Shown: positions 51,627 to 59,308 of the stretch, one piece after another
Layout: each line of letters opens with the position of its first letter
How positions within the stretch are numbered: the first letter of the stretch is position 1
From: Lewinellaceae bacterium
GTDB lineage: Bacteria; Bacteroidota; Bacteroidia; Chitinophagales; Saprospiraceae
Assembly: GCA_016716135.1 (NCBI GenBank)
Contig: JADJWX010000002.1
Location: 434,001-498,000, forward strand
Length of the DNA: 64,000 bases
Direction of reading: 5' to 3'
Translations under genes and position numbers: made by a program
The notes under the pieces: generated by a model
The model's database searches: none
Told to the model about the DNA's origin: nothing
What the model saw: the letters and a program-made list of their open reading frames with translations, nothing else

Positions 51627-51833
51627 GGAAGGGTTGGAGGAGGCGCCCTTGCCATTTCTCATAGTTTTACTTTTCACATACGGGTATTGATTCCGGGCAG
51701 TTTCCCGGAACTTGGCAGCGGCAGATCAACGCCTTTTGGCAGCCTGGCGGTTGTTCAATTTCTGTTTCTCCTGAAAATTTCTGCCTGCGCACTGTAGTGA
51801 TCCGGAGTTCCCCCCGTCTAACGGTTTAAGGGA

Positions 51834-52364
51834 GTGTTTAAATTATTATTTACAGTGAACGAAGGCGATTTCGACAAACTTGTACACGAACACCAAGGCC
51901 TCATCTGGAAGCTCTGCAAAACATTCTTTCGAAACGAAGCAGACCAAAAAGACCTCTTCCAGGATATCCTGTACAAACTTTGGAAAGGCAAAGACTCCTT
52001 TCAACAGCAGTCCAGGGTGTCTACCTGGATATACAGGGTAGGCCTGAACCAGGCAATTGATAAAACCAGAACGAAAAAGAAGGGACTTGTTAGTCTGAGT
52101 GAGGCAAATGCCTTGAACCTGGCGACGGAGAGAGCCCGGCAACCTGAATACGATATCGAAGCGCTCTATCGGGCAATTGACCAATTAAAACCACTGGAAA
52201 AGGCGCTGATCCTGCTATACTTGGAACAGGAAACATACCGGGATATTGCCGAAGTGATGGGCCTCAGCGAAAAGAACGTAAGTGTGAAACTGGTGCGCAT
52301 CAAGGAAAAGTTGAAAGGCTATTACCTCGACGTTATCAAACAACTGGAGCAACATGGAACTTGA
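51834..52364 (+). CDS. ECF-type RNA polymerase sigma factor
   Basis: The protein has 176 residues from a GTG at 51834 (another GTG at 51855 is possible; no ATG is available). Sigma2: EADQKDLFQDILYKLWKG and STWIYRVGLNQAIDK. Sigma4: LEKALILLYLEQETYRDIAEV and the helix GLSEKNVSVKLVRIKEKL. The 3' end overlaps the membrane protein gene by 11 bp, a tight operon. The partner is probably its membrane regulator. It is the third sigma/regulator pair in the window and differs in sequence from the other two. Confidence 0.9.
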   Translation: MFKLLFTVNEGDFDKLVHEHQGLIWKLCKTFFRNEADQKDLFQDILYKLWKGKDSFQQQSRVSTWIYRVGLNQAIDKTRTKKKGLVSLSEANALNLATERARQPEYDIEALYRAIDQLKPLEKALILLYLEQETYRDIAEVMGLSEKNVSVKLVRIKEKLKGYYLDVIKQLEQHGT

Positions 52365-53067
52365 ACAGATCTGGAACAGACAACGGGTATCCGATAATGA
52401 ACGTGACTGGATTTCCCGGGAGGCGTTGCGAACATTCCGAAAGCGCTACGCCATGGGCATAATGCTGCCCAAGTATAGATTGCTGGTATTCGATTCCGTT
52501 TACAAGGCAATTGTTGTACTGGGTTATGTTTGCCTTTTCTGCATCGGAGAATTAACCTTGCTAAAAGCAGGTACAACTATCCTTATTTCGGGTGCGATGG
52601 GGCTGCTGATCCTGAAGAATTTCCGGCTTAAAAAGGCAATCCAAAATCTGGACACATCCCAGGATATTATCCGTACGCTAAAAGAGCAATACCGGCTCCT
52701 CTATAGGTTTTACCGGGAATTTCTGCCGATTGGTTCCATGACGAACCCTTTTCTGGTATTGGCGGGCTTCCAGTATTACCATTTACTCAAGTATCAGGAA
52801 GATGGCCTGGTTCTTTTGCTGCATGATCCGGTTATCTATATCTTCCTGGTATTGGCTTTTGTTGTGCCGTTCGTGGTGAATAAAATTACATACGCTGCAG
52901 AGCTGAAGGAGTTGGAGCAACTAATAGATATCGGGCTTGATGAAGTATCCAAAGAAATCGACTTAATTCGGATCAAGGAGAAAAAGCGCGCGCGACGCAT
53001 ACTGTTCAGCCTGCTTGTCCTGATCGGATTGCTGACTTTGCTTATCATCCTAAACGCAATCATTTGA
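52354..53067 (+). CDS. Membrane protein paired with the ECF sigma factor
   Basis: The protein has 237 residues. The N-terminus is short and charged (MELEQIWNRQRVSD, EALRTFRKRYAMG). Four transmembrane helices lie at about 47-65, 72-88, 158-178 and 218-236. Central coiled segments (KEQYRLLYRFYREF, AELKELEQLIDIGLDEVSKEIDLI in parts) are helical. It overlaps the sigma gene and is a candidate membrane anti-sigma protein, but it has no canonical anti-sigma domain that I recognise. Neighbouring repeat-flanked DNA suggests this operon was inserted. Confidence 0.65.
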   Translation: MELEQIWNRQRVSDNERDWISREALRTFRKRYAMGIMLPKYRLLVFDSVYKAIVVLGYVCLFCIGELTLLKAGTTILISGAMGLLILKNFRLKKAIQNLDTSQDIIRTLKEQYRLLYRFYREFLPIGSMTNPFLVLAGFQYYHLLKYQEDGLVLLLHDPVIYIFLVLAFVVPFVVNKITYAAELKELEQLIDIGLDEVSKEIDLIRIKEKKRARRILFSLLVLIGLLTLLIILNAII

Positions 53068-53196
53068 ACAAAGAACATTCGGTTTTTCAATTTTTTGCCC
53101 TGGTTTAAAGCCTTGGACTTTGTTTGTAACACTGTACCTCTCTAAATAGAAACTGAACAGTTTAACCACTTTCATTTTGGCTAATAGTCCCCCCCC

Positions 53197-53403
53197 AGGG
53201 CAAACGCATCAAAATTGTTCAATAATTGCCTATTACCCACAAAAAAACGGCCCAGCGGTCCTGTTTCCCGTGGCCCAGCGGGCCACTATTGGGCAAATAT
53301 AAATCGTGTAATACCGACCCGCTGGGCCGGAAACAATCATCAGTGGGCTAATCCTACGACCAAGATACCGCCCCATCCGGGGCGATTTTGATGCGTTTGC
53401 CCT
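53197..53403. mobile_element. MITE-like palindromic element with 19-bp inverted ends
   Basis: AGGGCAAACGCATCAAAAT (53197-53215) is inverted exactly at 53385-53403, and C-runs (CCCCCCC) lie outside both. Inside are GGCCCAGCGG and CCGCTGGGCC in inverse orientation and CGCCCCATCCGGGGCG. About 205 bp without a gene. It stands between the sigma-operon and a small membrane protein gene. Confidence 0.7.
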
Positions 53404-53470
53404 CACTAGCCCCCCCGCTCAGCCAAACGGGAACATGAGCCTTCATTTTTTATCCGAAAACTGCATAATT

Positions 53471-53758
53471 ATGAAAAGCGATGTAAAACATAAAAAGGGA
53501 CACTTTATCAGCCTTGGAATAGCCATGGGAATACCACTAGGAATTCCGCTTGGTTTAGCTTTGGGTAATATTGCGTATGGGCCACTGATCGGTATATGCG
53601 CGGGCCTGACCGTTGGGTATATTTTGGAGAAAAAATTCAATGCCGGCGCGGAAGAAATCTTTGAGGCAGAATATGCAAAGCAAAAACGTATAGCCTTGAT
53701 ACTGTTGGGAATTGGTCTGTTTGTGCTTGCTACGGTTGCGGCAGTCTGTTTTTCTTAA
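53471..53758 (+). CDS. Small membrane protein with glycine-zipper-like repeat
   Basis: The protein has 95 residues from the ATG at 53471 (MKSDVKHKKGHF). Two hydrophobic segments occupy about residues 14-43 and 70-92. The first contains GIAMGIPLGIPLGLALGN, a Gly-x-x-x-Gly repeat that packs helices together. The linker EKKFNAGAEEIFEAEYAKQK is polar. Function unknown; similar short proteins occur as transferred orphan genes. It sits between the palindromic element and a MoxR gene fragment. Confidence 0.6.
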   Translation: MKSDVKHKKGHFISLGIAMGIPLGIPLGLALGNIAYGPLIGICAGLTVGYILEKKFNAGAEEIFEAEYAKQKRIALILLGIGLFVLATVAAVCFS

Positions 53759-53831
53759 CATTCCTAATACAACATCATTCAGAAAAGTGAAAAAAGCAGG
53801 GCTACTGTTGCCGGTATTGGATTTACTATCC

Positions 53832-53891
53832 GCCGGGGTTGATGAAGTTGTATGCGGTGCCGGCGGTGGGGCAGTTATTGTTGAAAAAATG
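53832..53891 (+). pseudogene. Fragment of the 3' end of a MoxR ATPase gene
   Basis: These 60 bases match 51563-51623, the end of the MoxR gene, with about six differences. In frame they read PPGLMKLYAVPAVGQLLLKK, against RPGLMKLYAVPEVGQLLLKK in the intact gene; most differences are at third codon positions. This looks like the remnant of a second, once-functional ATPase gene. The 2.2 kb in between holds the sigma operon and repeats. Confidence 0.75.
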
Positions 53892-53926
53892 CGCGGGTGC
53901 ACGTTTCAAATCTTCCTGATCCCTAA

Positions 53927-54589
53927 TCAGACCACGCCCAGCTTTTGCCCGAACCGGATCAGTTCCACTTTATTCGAGGCGTCGCATTTGCTGTACATGT
54001 TTTTAATGTGGGTTTCCACCGTATGCAGGCTGACGAAGAGTGCTTCCGCAATTTGTTTGTTGGTTTTGCCTTCGGCCATCAGCCCCAGCACGTCGAGTTC
54101 GCGCCGGGTAAACGGATGTGTTTTGGATGATGCATTGGGCGCGTTGCCGAAGGTAGCGGTCTCCGGTTGGTCGAGGATTTGCTCGATCAGTTCATCGGCC
54201 AGGTGGCGTTTGCCGGAGGCGACTTTCCGGATGGCCTCCACGAGTTCTTCCCGGTCCACGTTTTTGGTAAGGTAGCCGCGGGCGCCCCGGCGAATGGCGT
54301 CGCGCACCATGTGAAGATCATCGTCGACGCTCAGCACTAATACCTGGGTGTTCGGGTGCAAGGCAAGTAGTTTGCTGGTCGTTTCAAGGCCGTCGATCCC
54401 CGGCAATTTGATATCCATGAGCACCACTTCGGGCGCCGAACCGGCAAGCATCTGGAGCGCGTCTTCCCCGCTGCGGGCATGGCCATCCACCTTGATGTCG
54501 TCGCAGCCCTTGAGCAAGGCCAGAATGCCTTCATAGTTGAGGGTGTGATCTTCAACGATAAACAGGCGGATGGTTGTGGCGTCGGCCAT
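53927..54589 (-). CDS. NarL/FixJ (LuxR-type) response regulator
   Basis: The protein has 220 residues from the ATG at 54589 (MADATTIRLFIVEDHTL). Receiver domain: acidic pair ED near residue 13, phospho-acceptor in VVLMDIKLPGIDG, Lys in YLTKNVDREEL. The LuxR-type HTH lies at about residues 150-212 (FTRRELDVLGLMAEGKTNKQIAEAL, HTVETHIKNMYSKCDASNKVEL in parts). No kinase gene adjoins, so the partner lies elsewhere. A desaturase terminator precedes it. Confidence 0.92.
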   Translation of the reverse strand: MADATTIRLFIVEDHTLNYEGILALLKGCDDIKVDGHARSGEDALQMLAGSAPEVVLMDIKLPGIDGLETTSKLLALHPNTQVLVLSVDDDLHMVRDAIRRGARGYLTKNVDREELVEAIRKVASGKRHLADELIEQILDQPETATFGNAPNASSKTHPFTRRELDVLGLMAEGKTNKQIAEALFVSLHTVETHIKNMYSKCDASNKVELIRFGQKLGVV

Positions 54590-54632
54590 AAGGCGGTTGG
54601 TCTTGTCGTTTTCAATAGCGGGCATAAAAAAT

Positions 54633-54676
54633 CCCGTTGTTTAAACCTGCTGGACAAATCCGGCGTAAACAACGGG
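54633..54676 (-). terminator. Terminator of the desaturase gene
   Basis: CCCGTTGTTTA and its perfect complement form an 11-bp stem; on the minus strand ATTTTTT follows. It lies about 30 bp after the desaturase stop and just before the regulator start. Confidence 0.8.
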
Positions 54677-54707
54677 AAATATAAGGATAAACCGCGGTTC
54701 CTTTTAC

Positions 54708-55745
54708 TCAGGCTTTTTTATGCCGGCGGAAATATTCGCGGAACGAGATCATGCGCTCCTGGTCTTCATCCCAGAGTTTATTGAAAACGCACTTCAGGCT
54801 TTGCCAAAACGTGATTTTGTTGGCTACCTGGTCGAGCACCGGATTTTCCTTGTGGCAACGCGCCAGTTCATAATTGGGCACCAGCGGGTTGAGGTGGTGG
54901 ATGTGGTGGTAGCCGATGTTGCCGGTCAGCCAGTGAAACAGGCGCGGGAGTTTGTAGTACGTACTGCCCTGAATGGCTGCGCGAATGTATTCCCACTTGT
55001 CTTTCCAGGCTTTGTAAGTGGTTTCATGCTGGTGTTGCACATAAAAAAACCATACGGCGATGATGCCGAAAAAGATCAGGATCGGCAGGTGCACATACAC
55101 GAATGCCTCGTAGCCCAGCCACCAGATCAGCCCGGCATAAAGGCCAAGCAGAAGCAGGTTGTGGCGCATCAGTGCCCGGCGGGCATGCTCCCAGCCTTTG
55201 ATATTGATTTGCGGCAGCCGGCTGTGTACCAAAATGTACCAGATCGGACCGATCACAAACAAAACCGGGGCGCTGCGAAACACCATGTAGTGCAATTTTT
55301 TCCAAAACCCGAGGGCTTTAAACTCGTTTACTGTGAGCAGGTGAATGTCGCCGATGTCACGATGCTCCCACAGGATGCCGTTGTGGCCGTGGTGAAAATT
55401 GTGGCTCTTGGCCCAGTAGCGGTATGGCATAAAGCTGATCAGGCTGCAGATCAGCCCGATCGTGTCGTTGGCTTTGCGGTTGGCCGTGAACGACTGGTGC
55501 CCGCAGTCGTGTTGAATAATAAAAATGCGGACGAGGAAAAAGGCATTCACGGCAGCCAGCGCCAGTGTCAGACCCAATGAAATATCTTTCAGAAAAAACA
55601 TGGCCACCCAAATGGCCAAAAAAGGCAGGAAGGAATTCAGGATTTGGATCGTGGCTTTTGTCGGGTTAGGCAGCTGGTAGGCTTTGACGATGGTGGGGAG
55701 TTGTTGAAGGACATTCGGGGGAAGTGTCGCTTGTTGCATTGTCAT
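54708..55745 (-). CDS. Membrane fatty acid desaturase
   Basis: The protein has 345 residues with four to five transmembrane segments. The three His boxes for the di-iron centre are complete: HDCGH (79-83), HNFHH (115-119) and HHIHH near residue 280 (GYHHIHHLNPLVPNY). The order and spacing match acyl-lipid desaturases of the delta-12/omega type that introduce double bases into membrane acyl chains at low temperature. It acts in the inner membrane with an electron donor. A terminator-like hairpin lies in its leader. Confidence 0.92.
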   Translation of the reverse strand: MTMQQATLPPNVLQQLPTIVKAYQLPNPTKATIQILNSFLPFLAIWVAMFFLKDISLGLTLALAAVNAFFLVRIFIIQHDCGHQSFTANRKANDTIGLICSLISFMPYRYWAKSHNFHHGHNGILWEHRDIGDIHLLTVNEFKALGFWKKLHYMVFRSAPVLFVIGPIWYILVHSRLPQINIKGWEHARRALMRHNLLLLGLYAGLIWWLGYEAFVYVHLPILIFFGIIAVWFFYVQHQHETTYKAWKDKWEYIRAAIQGSTYYKLPRLFHWLTGNIGYHHIHHLNPLVPNYELARCHKENPVLDQVANKITFWQSLKCVFNKLWDEDQERMISFREYFRRHKKA

Positions 55746-55772
55746 AAACGAAATTGAGATACAAAAAAATAA

Positions 55773-55797
55773 ATCCCGGTTTTAAATGAGCCGGGAT
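55773..55797 (-). promoter_or_regulatory. Terminator-like hairpin in the desaturase leader
   Basis: On the minus strand ATCCCGG pairs with CCGGGAT over an 11-base A/T-rich loop and is followed by TTATTTTTTTG, 28 bases before the start codon. No minus-strand gene lies upstream for it to terminate, so it may attenuate desaturase transcription. Confidence 0.45.
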
Positions 55798-55924
55798 CTT
55801 TGGTGCAGGGGCAAAAGTCGGGCATTTATCGTTTGATAGGTCGGTTTTTCCGTTAATTTTCCTGCACTAATCGGACATTAAAACATATACGGTGTTGCTT
55901 GGTTCAATTATTCGGTCCATCTCC

Positions 55925-56542
55925 ATGCGCCTGCGCGCACGCATCCGGGCCTGGCGTTACCCCGGAAGTATCCGGTATTGGGAACGGCGTTATGCCCGTG
56001 GCGGGCACTCGGGAGCCGGGTCGTCGGGCCGCCTCGCGGCTTACAAGGCGGACTGGCTCAACCGTTTTGTACAGGAAAACGCTGTGCAAACAATCCTGGA
56101 GTTTGGCTGCGGCGACGGCCGCCAAGTGCAACGGGCCACCTATCCCGACTACCTGGGCCTCGATGTAGCCCCCTCGGCCATCCAGCGGTGCCGGGATTTG
56201 TTCGCTGCCGACCCAAACAAACGCTTCCTGGTTTACGATCCCTGCCGGTTCGATCCTGCCGGACTGAAGGCCGAACTGGGGCTTTCCATCGAGGTACTGT
56301 TTCATCTTACGGAAGATGACCTATACCATCGCTATCTGGAACACCTGTTCGGTGCAGCCACCCGCTGGGTGGTGATCTTTGCACCCGACGAGCCGGACCA
56401 AACCGGCGGCCAGTTTCCGCATCTCCGGCCCCGCCGGTTTACCCGGGATGTTCCCGCCGGCTGGCGGTTGCAGCGGCGCGACACCAATCCGCACCGCGAC
56501 ATCAGCATGTCGGACTTTTTTGTGTTTGAAAAAAATCAATAG
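55925..56542 (+). CDS. Class I SAM-dependent methyltransferase
   Basis: The protein has 205 residues from the ATG at 55925 (MRLRARIRAWRYPGS); a GTG 11 codons earlier is less likely. The N-terminus WERRYARGGHSGAGSSGRLAAYKADWLN is characteristic of a Rossmann methyltransferase subfamily often found near glycan genes. SAM motif I is EFGCGDGRQ (59-67), motif post-I LGLDVAPSAI and motif II LSIEVLFHLTEDD. The substrate is unknown. uvrC begins 22 bp downstream, probably in the same transcript. Confidence 0.85.
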   Translation: MRLRARIRAWRYPGSIRYWERRYARGGHSGAGSSGRLAAYKADWLNRFVQENAVQTILEFGCGDGRQVQRATYPDYLGLDVAPSAIQRCRDLFAADPNKRFLVYDPCRFDPAGLKAELGLSIEVLFHLTEDDLYHRYLEHLFGAATRWVVIFAPDEPDQTGGQFPHLRPRRFTRDVPAGWRLQRRDTNPHRDISMSDFFVFEKNQ

Positions 56543-56564
56543 TTTGTAGAGATTTGGCGCTGCC

Positions 56565-58373
56565 ATGACCAACGATCAGTTCAAAGATTTTTCTCCAACC
56601 ATCCCCACCGAACCGGGCATTTACAAGTTCCTGGATTCAGCGGGCGTTGTGTTGTACGTCGGCAAAGCCAAAAACCTGCGCAACCGGCTCAGCTCCTATT
56701 TTGGCGATAAAAAACATACCACGGCAAAAACAAAAACGCTGGTCAAACATGCCGACCGCATAACATTTACCATTGTCGATACCGAAACAGACGCCCTGCT
56801 GCTCGAAAACACACTGATCAAACAGCACCAGCCGCGGTACAATGTGATGCTCAAGGATGAAAAATCGCCACTTACGTACATCTGCATCAAAAAAGAGCGG
56901 TTTCCCCGGGTTTTTGTGACCCGGAAGGTAATCCGCGACGGCTCCACGTACTTCGGCCCGTACACGGGCAAGGTGCGGATAGACCAGATCGCCGACCTGA
57001 TCCGCAAGCTGTTCCAATTGCGCAATTGCGCGCTGAACCTTTCGGTTGAAAATATTGAAAACGGGAAGTTCAAGCCCTGCCTGGAGTATCACATCAAAAC
57101 CTGCGCGGCGCCCTGCGTGGGTTATGAATCGGAAACAGCTTACAACAAAAAAATCGAGCAGATCAAAAATATCCTCAAGGGCAATTTTGCCGCGGTAAAA
57201 ACGCACCTGAAGGAGGAGATGGAAATGTTTAGTGAAAACCTGCAATTCGAGCAGGCACAGCTGGCCAAGGAGCGGATGGCCTTGTTCGACGATTACCAGG
57301 GCAAAAGCACGGTTGTCAATCCGAATATTCGCGATGTCGATGTGTTTTCCATTGCCCCGGATGAAAAAGAAGCGTTTGTAAACTACCTGAAAGTGGTGAA
57401 CGGCGCTGTGATCAACACCTACACCCTCACCCTGACTAAAAACCTCGACGAAGACCCCGAAACACTGCTGGTGTTTGCCATCGAAAAACTGCGCGAAAAG
57501 TTCAACAGCATCACTCCGGAGATCATCGTGCCGATGCCTCTGGCTGTGCCGGGTGTGCAAACCGTGACGGTACCAAGGATCGGCAACCTGAAAAAACTGC
57601 TCGACCTGTCGGAAAAAAACGTGCAGTACCACCTCCTGCAACGCCGGCGCGACGCAGCCAGCCGGACGGGCCGGCAAACACCCGGCGAACGGATTCTGCG
57701 CACCCTGCAGGCCGACCTGCACATGAACGAATTACCGCTGCATATTGAGTGTTTCGACAACTCCAATATTCAGGGGTCCAACCCGGTGTCATCCTGTGTG
57801 GTGTTTCGGAATGCCAAGCCTGCCAAGCGCGATTACCGGCACTACAACGTAAAAACAGTGCAAGGCCCCAACGATTTTGCCTCCATGGAGGAAGTGGTAT
57901 TCCGCCGCTACAAGCGCCTGTTGGCCGAAGGCCAGGGCCTGCCGCAGCTGATCATTATCGACGGCGGGAAAGGCCAGCTGAGTGCGGCTATGAAAAGCCT
58001 GCGCGCCTTAAACCTGGACGGGAAAATCACCGTCGTGGGCATAGCCAAAAAACTGGAAGAAATCTTCTTCCCGGAAGATCCGGTACCCCTGCACATCAAC
58101 AAAAAATCGGAAGGCCTCAAACTGATCCAACAGGCGCGCAACGAAGCCCACCGCTTCGCCATTACCTTTCATCGGGACCAGCGCAGCCGCAATTTTTTAA
58201 AAACCGAACTCACCGAAATCCCCGGCATCGGGGCGAAAACCGCAGAAAAACTACTGCAACACTTCGGCTCCGTTACCCGTATCCGGGAAGCGCAGGCTGC
58301 CGAGGTGGAAAAAGTGGCCGGTAAGGTGGTAGCGGAAAAACTGGCCAAACACTTTACTAATAATGATGAGTGA
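56565..58373 (+). CDS. uvrC: Excinuclease ABC subunit C
   Basis: The protein has 602 residues, full length for UvrC. Residues 12-90 form the GIY-YIG endonuclease (PGIYKFLDSAGVVLYVGKAK, here split; GKAKNLRNRL). A UVR motif lies near 205-240 (EMEMFSENLQFEQAQLAKER). The RNase H-like nuclease occupies about 380-530 (HIECFDNSNIQGSNPVSS, LIIIDGGKGQLSAA). HhH motifs end the protein (IPGIGAKTAEKLLQHFG). It makes the incisions in nucleotide excision repair. Its last codons (NNDE, stop) fall into a palindromic repeat of the same style as at tatD. Confidence 0.97.
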   Translation: MTNDQFKDFSPTIPTEPGIYKFLDSAGVVLYVGKAKNLRNRLSSYFGDKKHTTAKTKTLVKHADRITFTIVDTETDALLLENTLIKQHQPRYNVMLKDEKSPLTYICIKKERFPRVFVTRKVIRDGSTYFGPYTGKVRIDQIADLIRKLFQLRNCALNLSVENIENGKFKPCLEYHIKTCAAPCVGYESETAYNKKIEQIKNILKGNFAAVKTHLKEEMEMFSENLQFEQAQLAKERMALFDDYQGKSTVVNPNIRDVDVFSIAPDEKEAFVNYLKVVNGAVINTYTLTLTKNLDEDPETLLVFAIEKLREKFNSITPEIIVPMPLAVPGVQTVTVPRIGNLKKLLDLSEKNVQYHLLQRRRDAASRTGRQTPGERILRTLQADLHMNELPLHIECFDNSNIQGSNPVSSCVVFRNAKPAKRDYRHYNVKTVQGPNDFASMEEVVFRRYKRLLAEGQGLPQLIIIDGGKGQLSAAMKSLRALNLDGKITVVGIAKKLEEIFFPEDPVPLHINKKSEGLKLIQQARNEAHRFAITFHRDQRSRNFLKTELTEIPGIGAKTAEKLLQHFGSVTRIREAQAAEVEKVAGKVVAEKLAKHFTNNDE

Positions 58374-58452
58374 TGAATTATAAATGATGAATGGGTTCAC
58401 CATACTGGTAAGGTGTACAATTCATCATTCATCATTTATAATTCATCATTAT
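58362..58452. repeat. ATGATGAATG palindrome at the uvrC stop codon
   Basis: Arms AATAATGATGAGTGATGAAT on the left and a near-inverse (ATTCATCATTCATCATT) on the right surround GGGTTCACCATAC. It shares the units and the GGGTTCACCAT core with the hairpin at 7220-7309. It begins at the last codons of uvrC and separates it from a convergent gene, so it likely terminates both. Confidence 0.75.
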
Positions 58453-59237
58453 TTTTTTAGTTCGTGTAAATTCAGTCCAACGGTGAGGCTGACAAAATTG
58501 CTGGCCAGGTTGAGATCGCGAATGCTGTTTTTCCCGCGTACGACGGCCGTGCTGTTCAGGCTGATGACCACCGGCCGGAAGTGCCAGCCAAATGTCCAGG
58601 CAATTTCGGTAAGTGCCAGGGGAGAATTTTGTTCCAGCAGGGCAATGCGATCTGTTTCCACCTGGCCTACCCGGCTGTTGATGTCGCCGTTCAGGTAGTC
58701 CACCCAAACAAAACGCAAGCCGGTACCCACCTGAAAACGGCGGTATTTCATGCCCAGGGCGGGTTGGATAAACCAGCGCTGGTAGTTCCAGCTCGAATTG
58801 AAGGTCTCGGTGCCGGGCGGATCGGGCTGCGGCAAATAACGGTTTTCAGTCCGGCCTTTACCGAATCCGCCAAACAGGCTGATGAGGTATTCTTTTTGTG
58901 GCCCGGTTTGGAGATAACCACCCACGGCGCCTTCAGTCAGCCGGGTTTGGCCTTCGTATTCCAAGGCGTAAAACGACTGGGAAAAGTCGGAGTACGTATC
59001 GCCGGAATAGTGGAGGTCGAAGTGATTGACCATCAGGCCAAGATGGGGCAGTGGGCTGTAAATGCCCTGGACTTCCCAGCCGCTGTTGTGTTTATTCTTG
59101 GCTATACCCACCTGAACCGTCGCCTGCCCTTTTTCGGAAAGCATGGGAATTTGCATGGTGTTGGGGGTGTAAAAACGGTTGGAGGTGCAGGCAGGGAGCA
59201 GCAGTGCTGCAAGGGCGATGTACGGAAGCAGGCGCAT
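58449..59237 (-). CDS. Outer-membrane lipoprotein, barrel-like, paralog A
   Basis: The protein has 262 residues. A signal peptide ends in the lipobox LLPAC. The mature start RFYTPNTMQIPML is followed by about 200 residues of amphipathic strands (ATVQVGIAKNKHNSGWEVQG, GLMVNHFDLHYSGD, YLISLFGGFGKGR, FRPVVISLNSTAVV), compatible with a small beta-barrel. It is a paralog of the gene at 60702-61478. The family has no known function to me. Terminated by the uvrC palindrome downstream. Confidence 0.75.
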   Translation of the reverse strand: MRLLPYIALAALLLPACTSNRFYTPNTMQIPMLSEKGQATVQVGIAKNKHNSGWEVQGIYSPLPHLGLMVNHFDLHYSGDTYSDFSQSFYALEYEGQTRLTEGAVGGYLQTGPQKEYLISLFGGFGKGRTENRYLPQPDPPGTETFNSSWNYQRWFIQPALGMKYRRFQVGTGLRFVWVDYLNGDINSRVGQVETDRIALLEQNSPLALTEIAWTFGWHFRPVVISLNSTAVVRGKNSIRDLNLASNFVSLTVGLNLHELKK

Positions 59238-59251
59238 GGTTTGAAAACTTG

Positions 59252-59286
59252 TACTCGTCCTGCGGCTTGAAGCCGCAGGACGAGTA
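59252..59286. terminator. Family F palindrome after the peroxidase gene
   Basis: TACTCGTCCTGCGGCTT and its exact complement form a 17-bp stem with a single centre. It lies 23 bp after the peroxidase stop (59309 is the end of that minus-strand gene) and before the paralog A gene. Confidence 0.75.
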
Positions 59287-59308
59287 ATGACAAGATAAAT
59301 CCGCTTAA

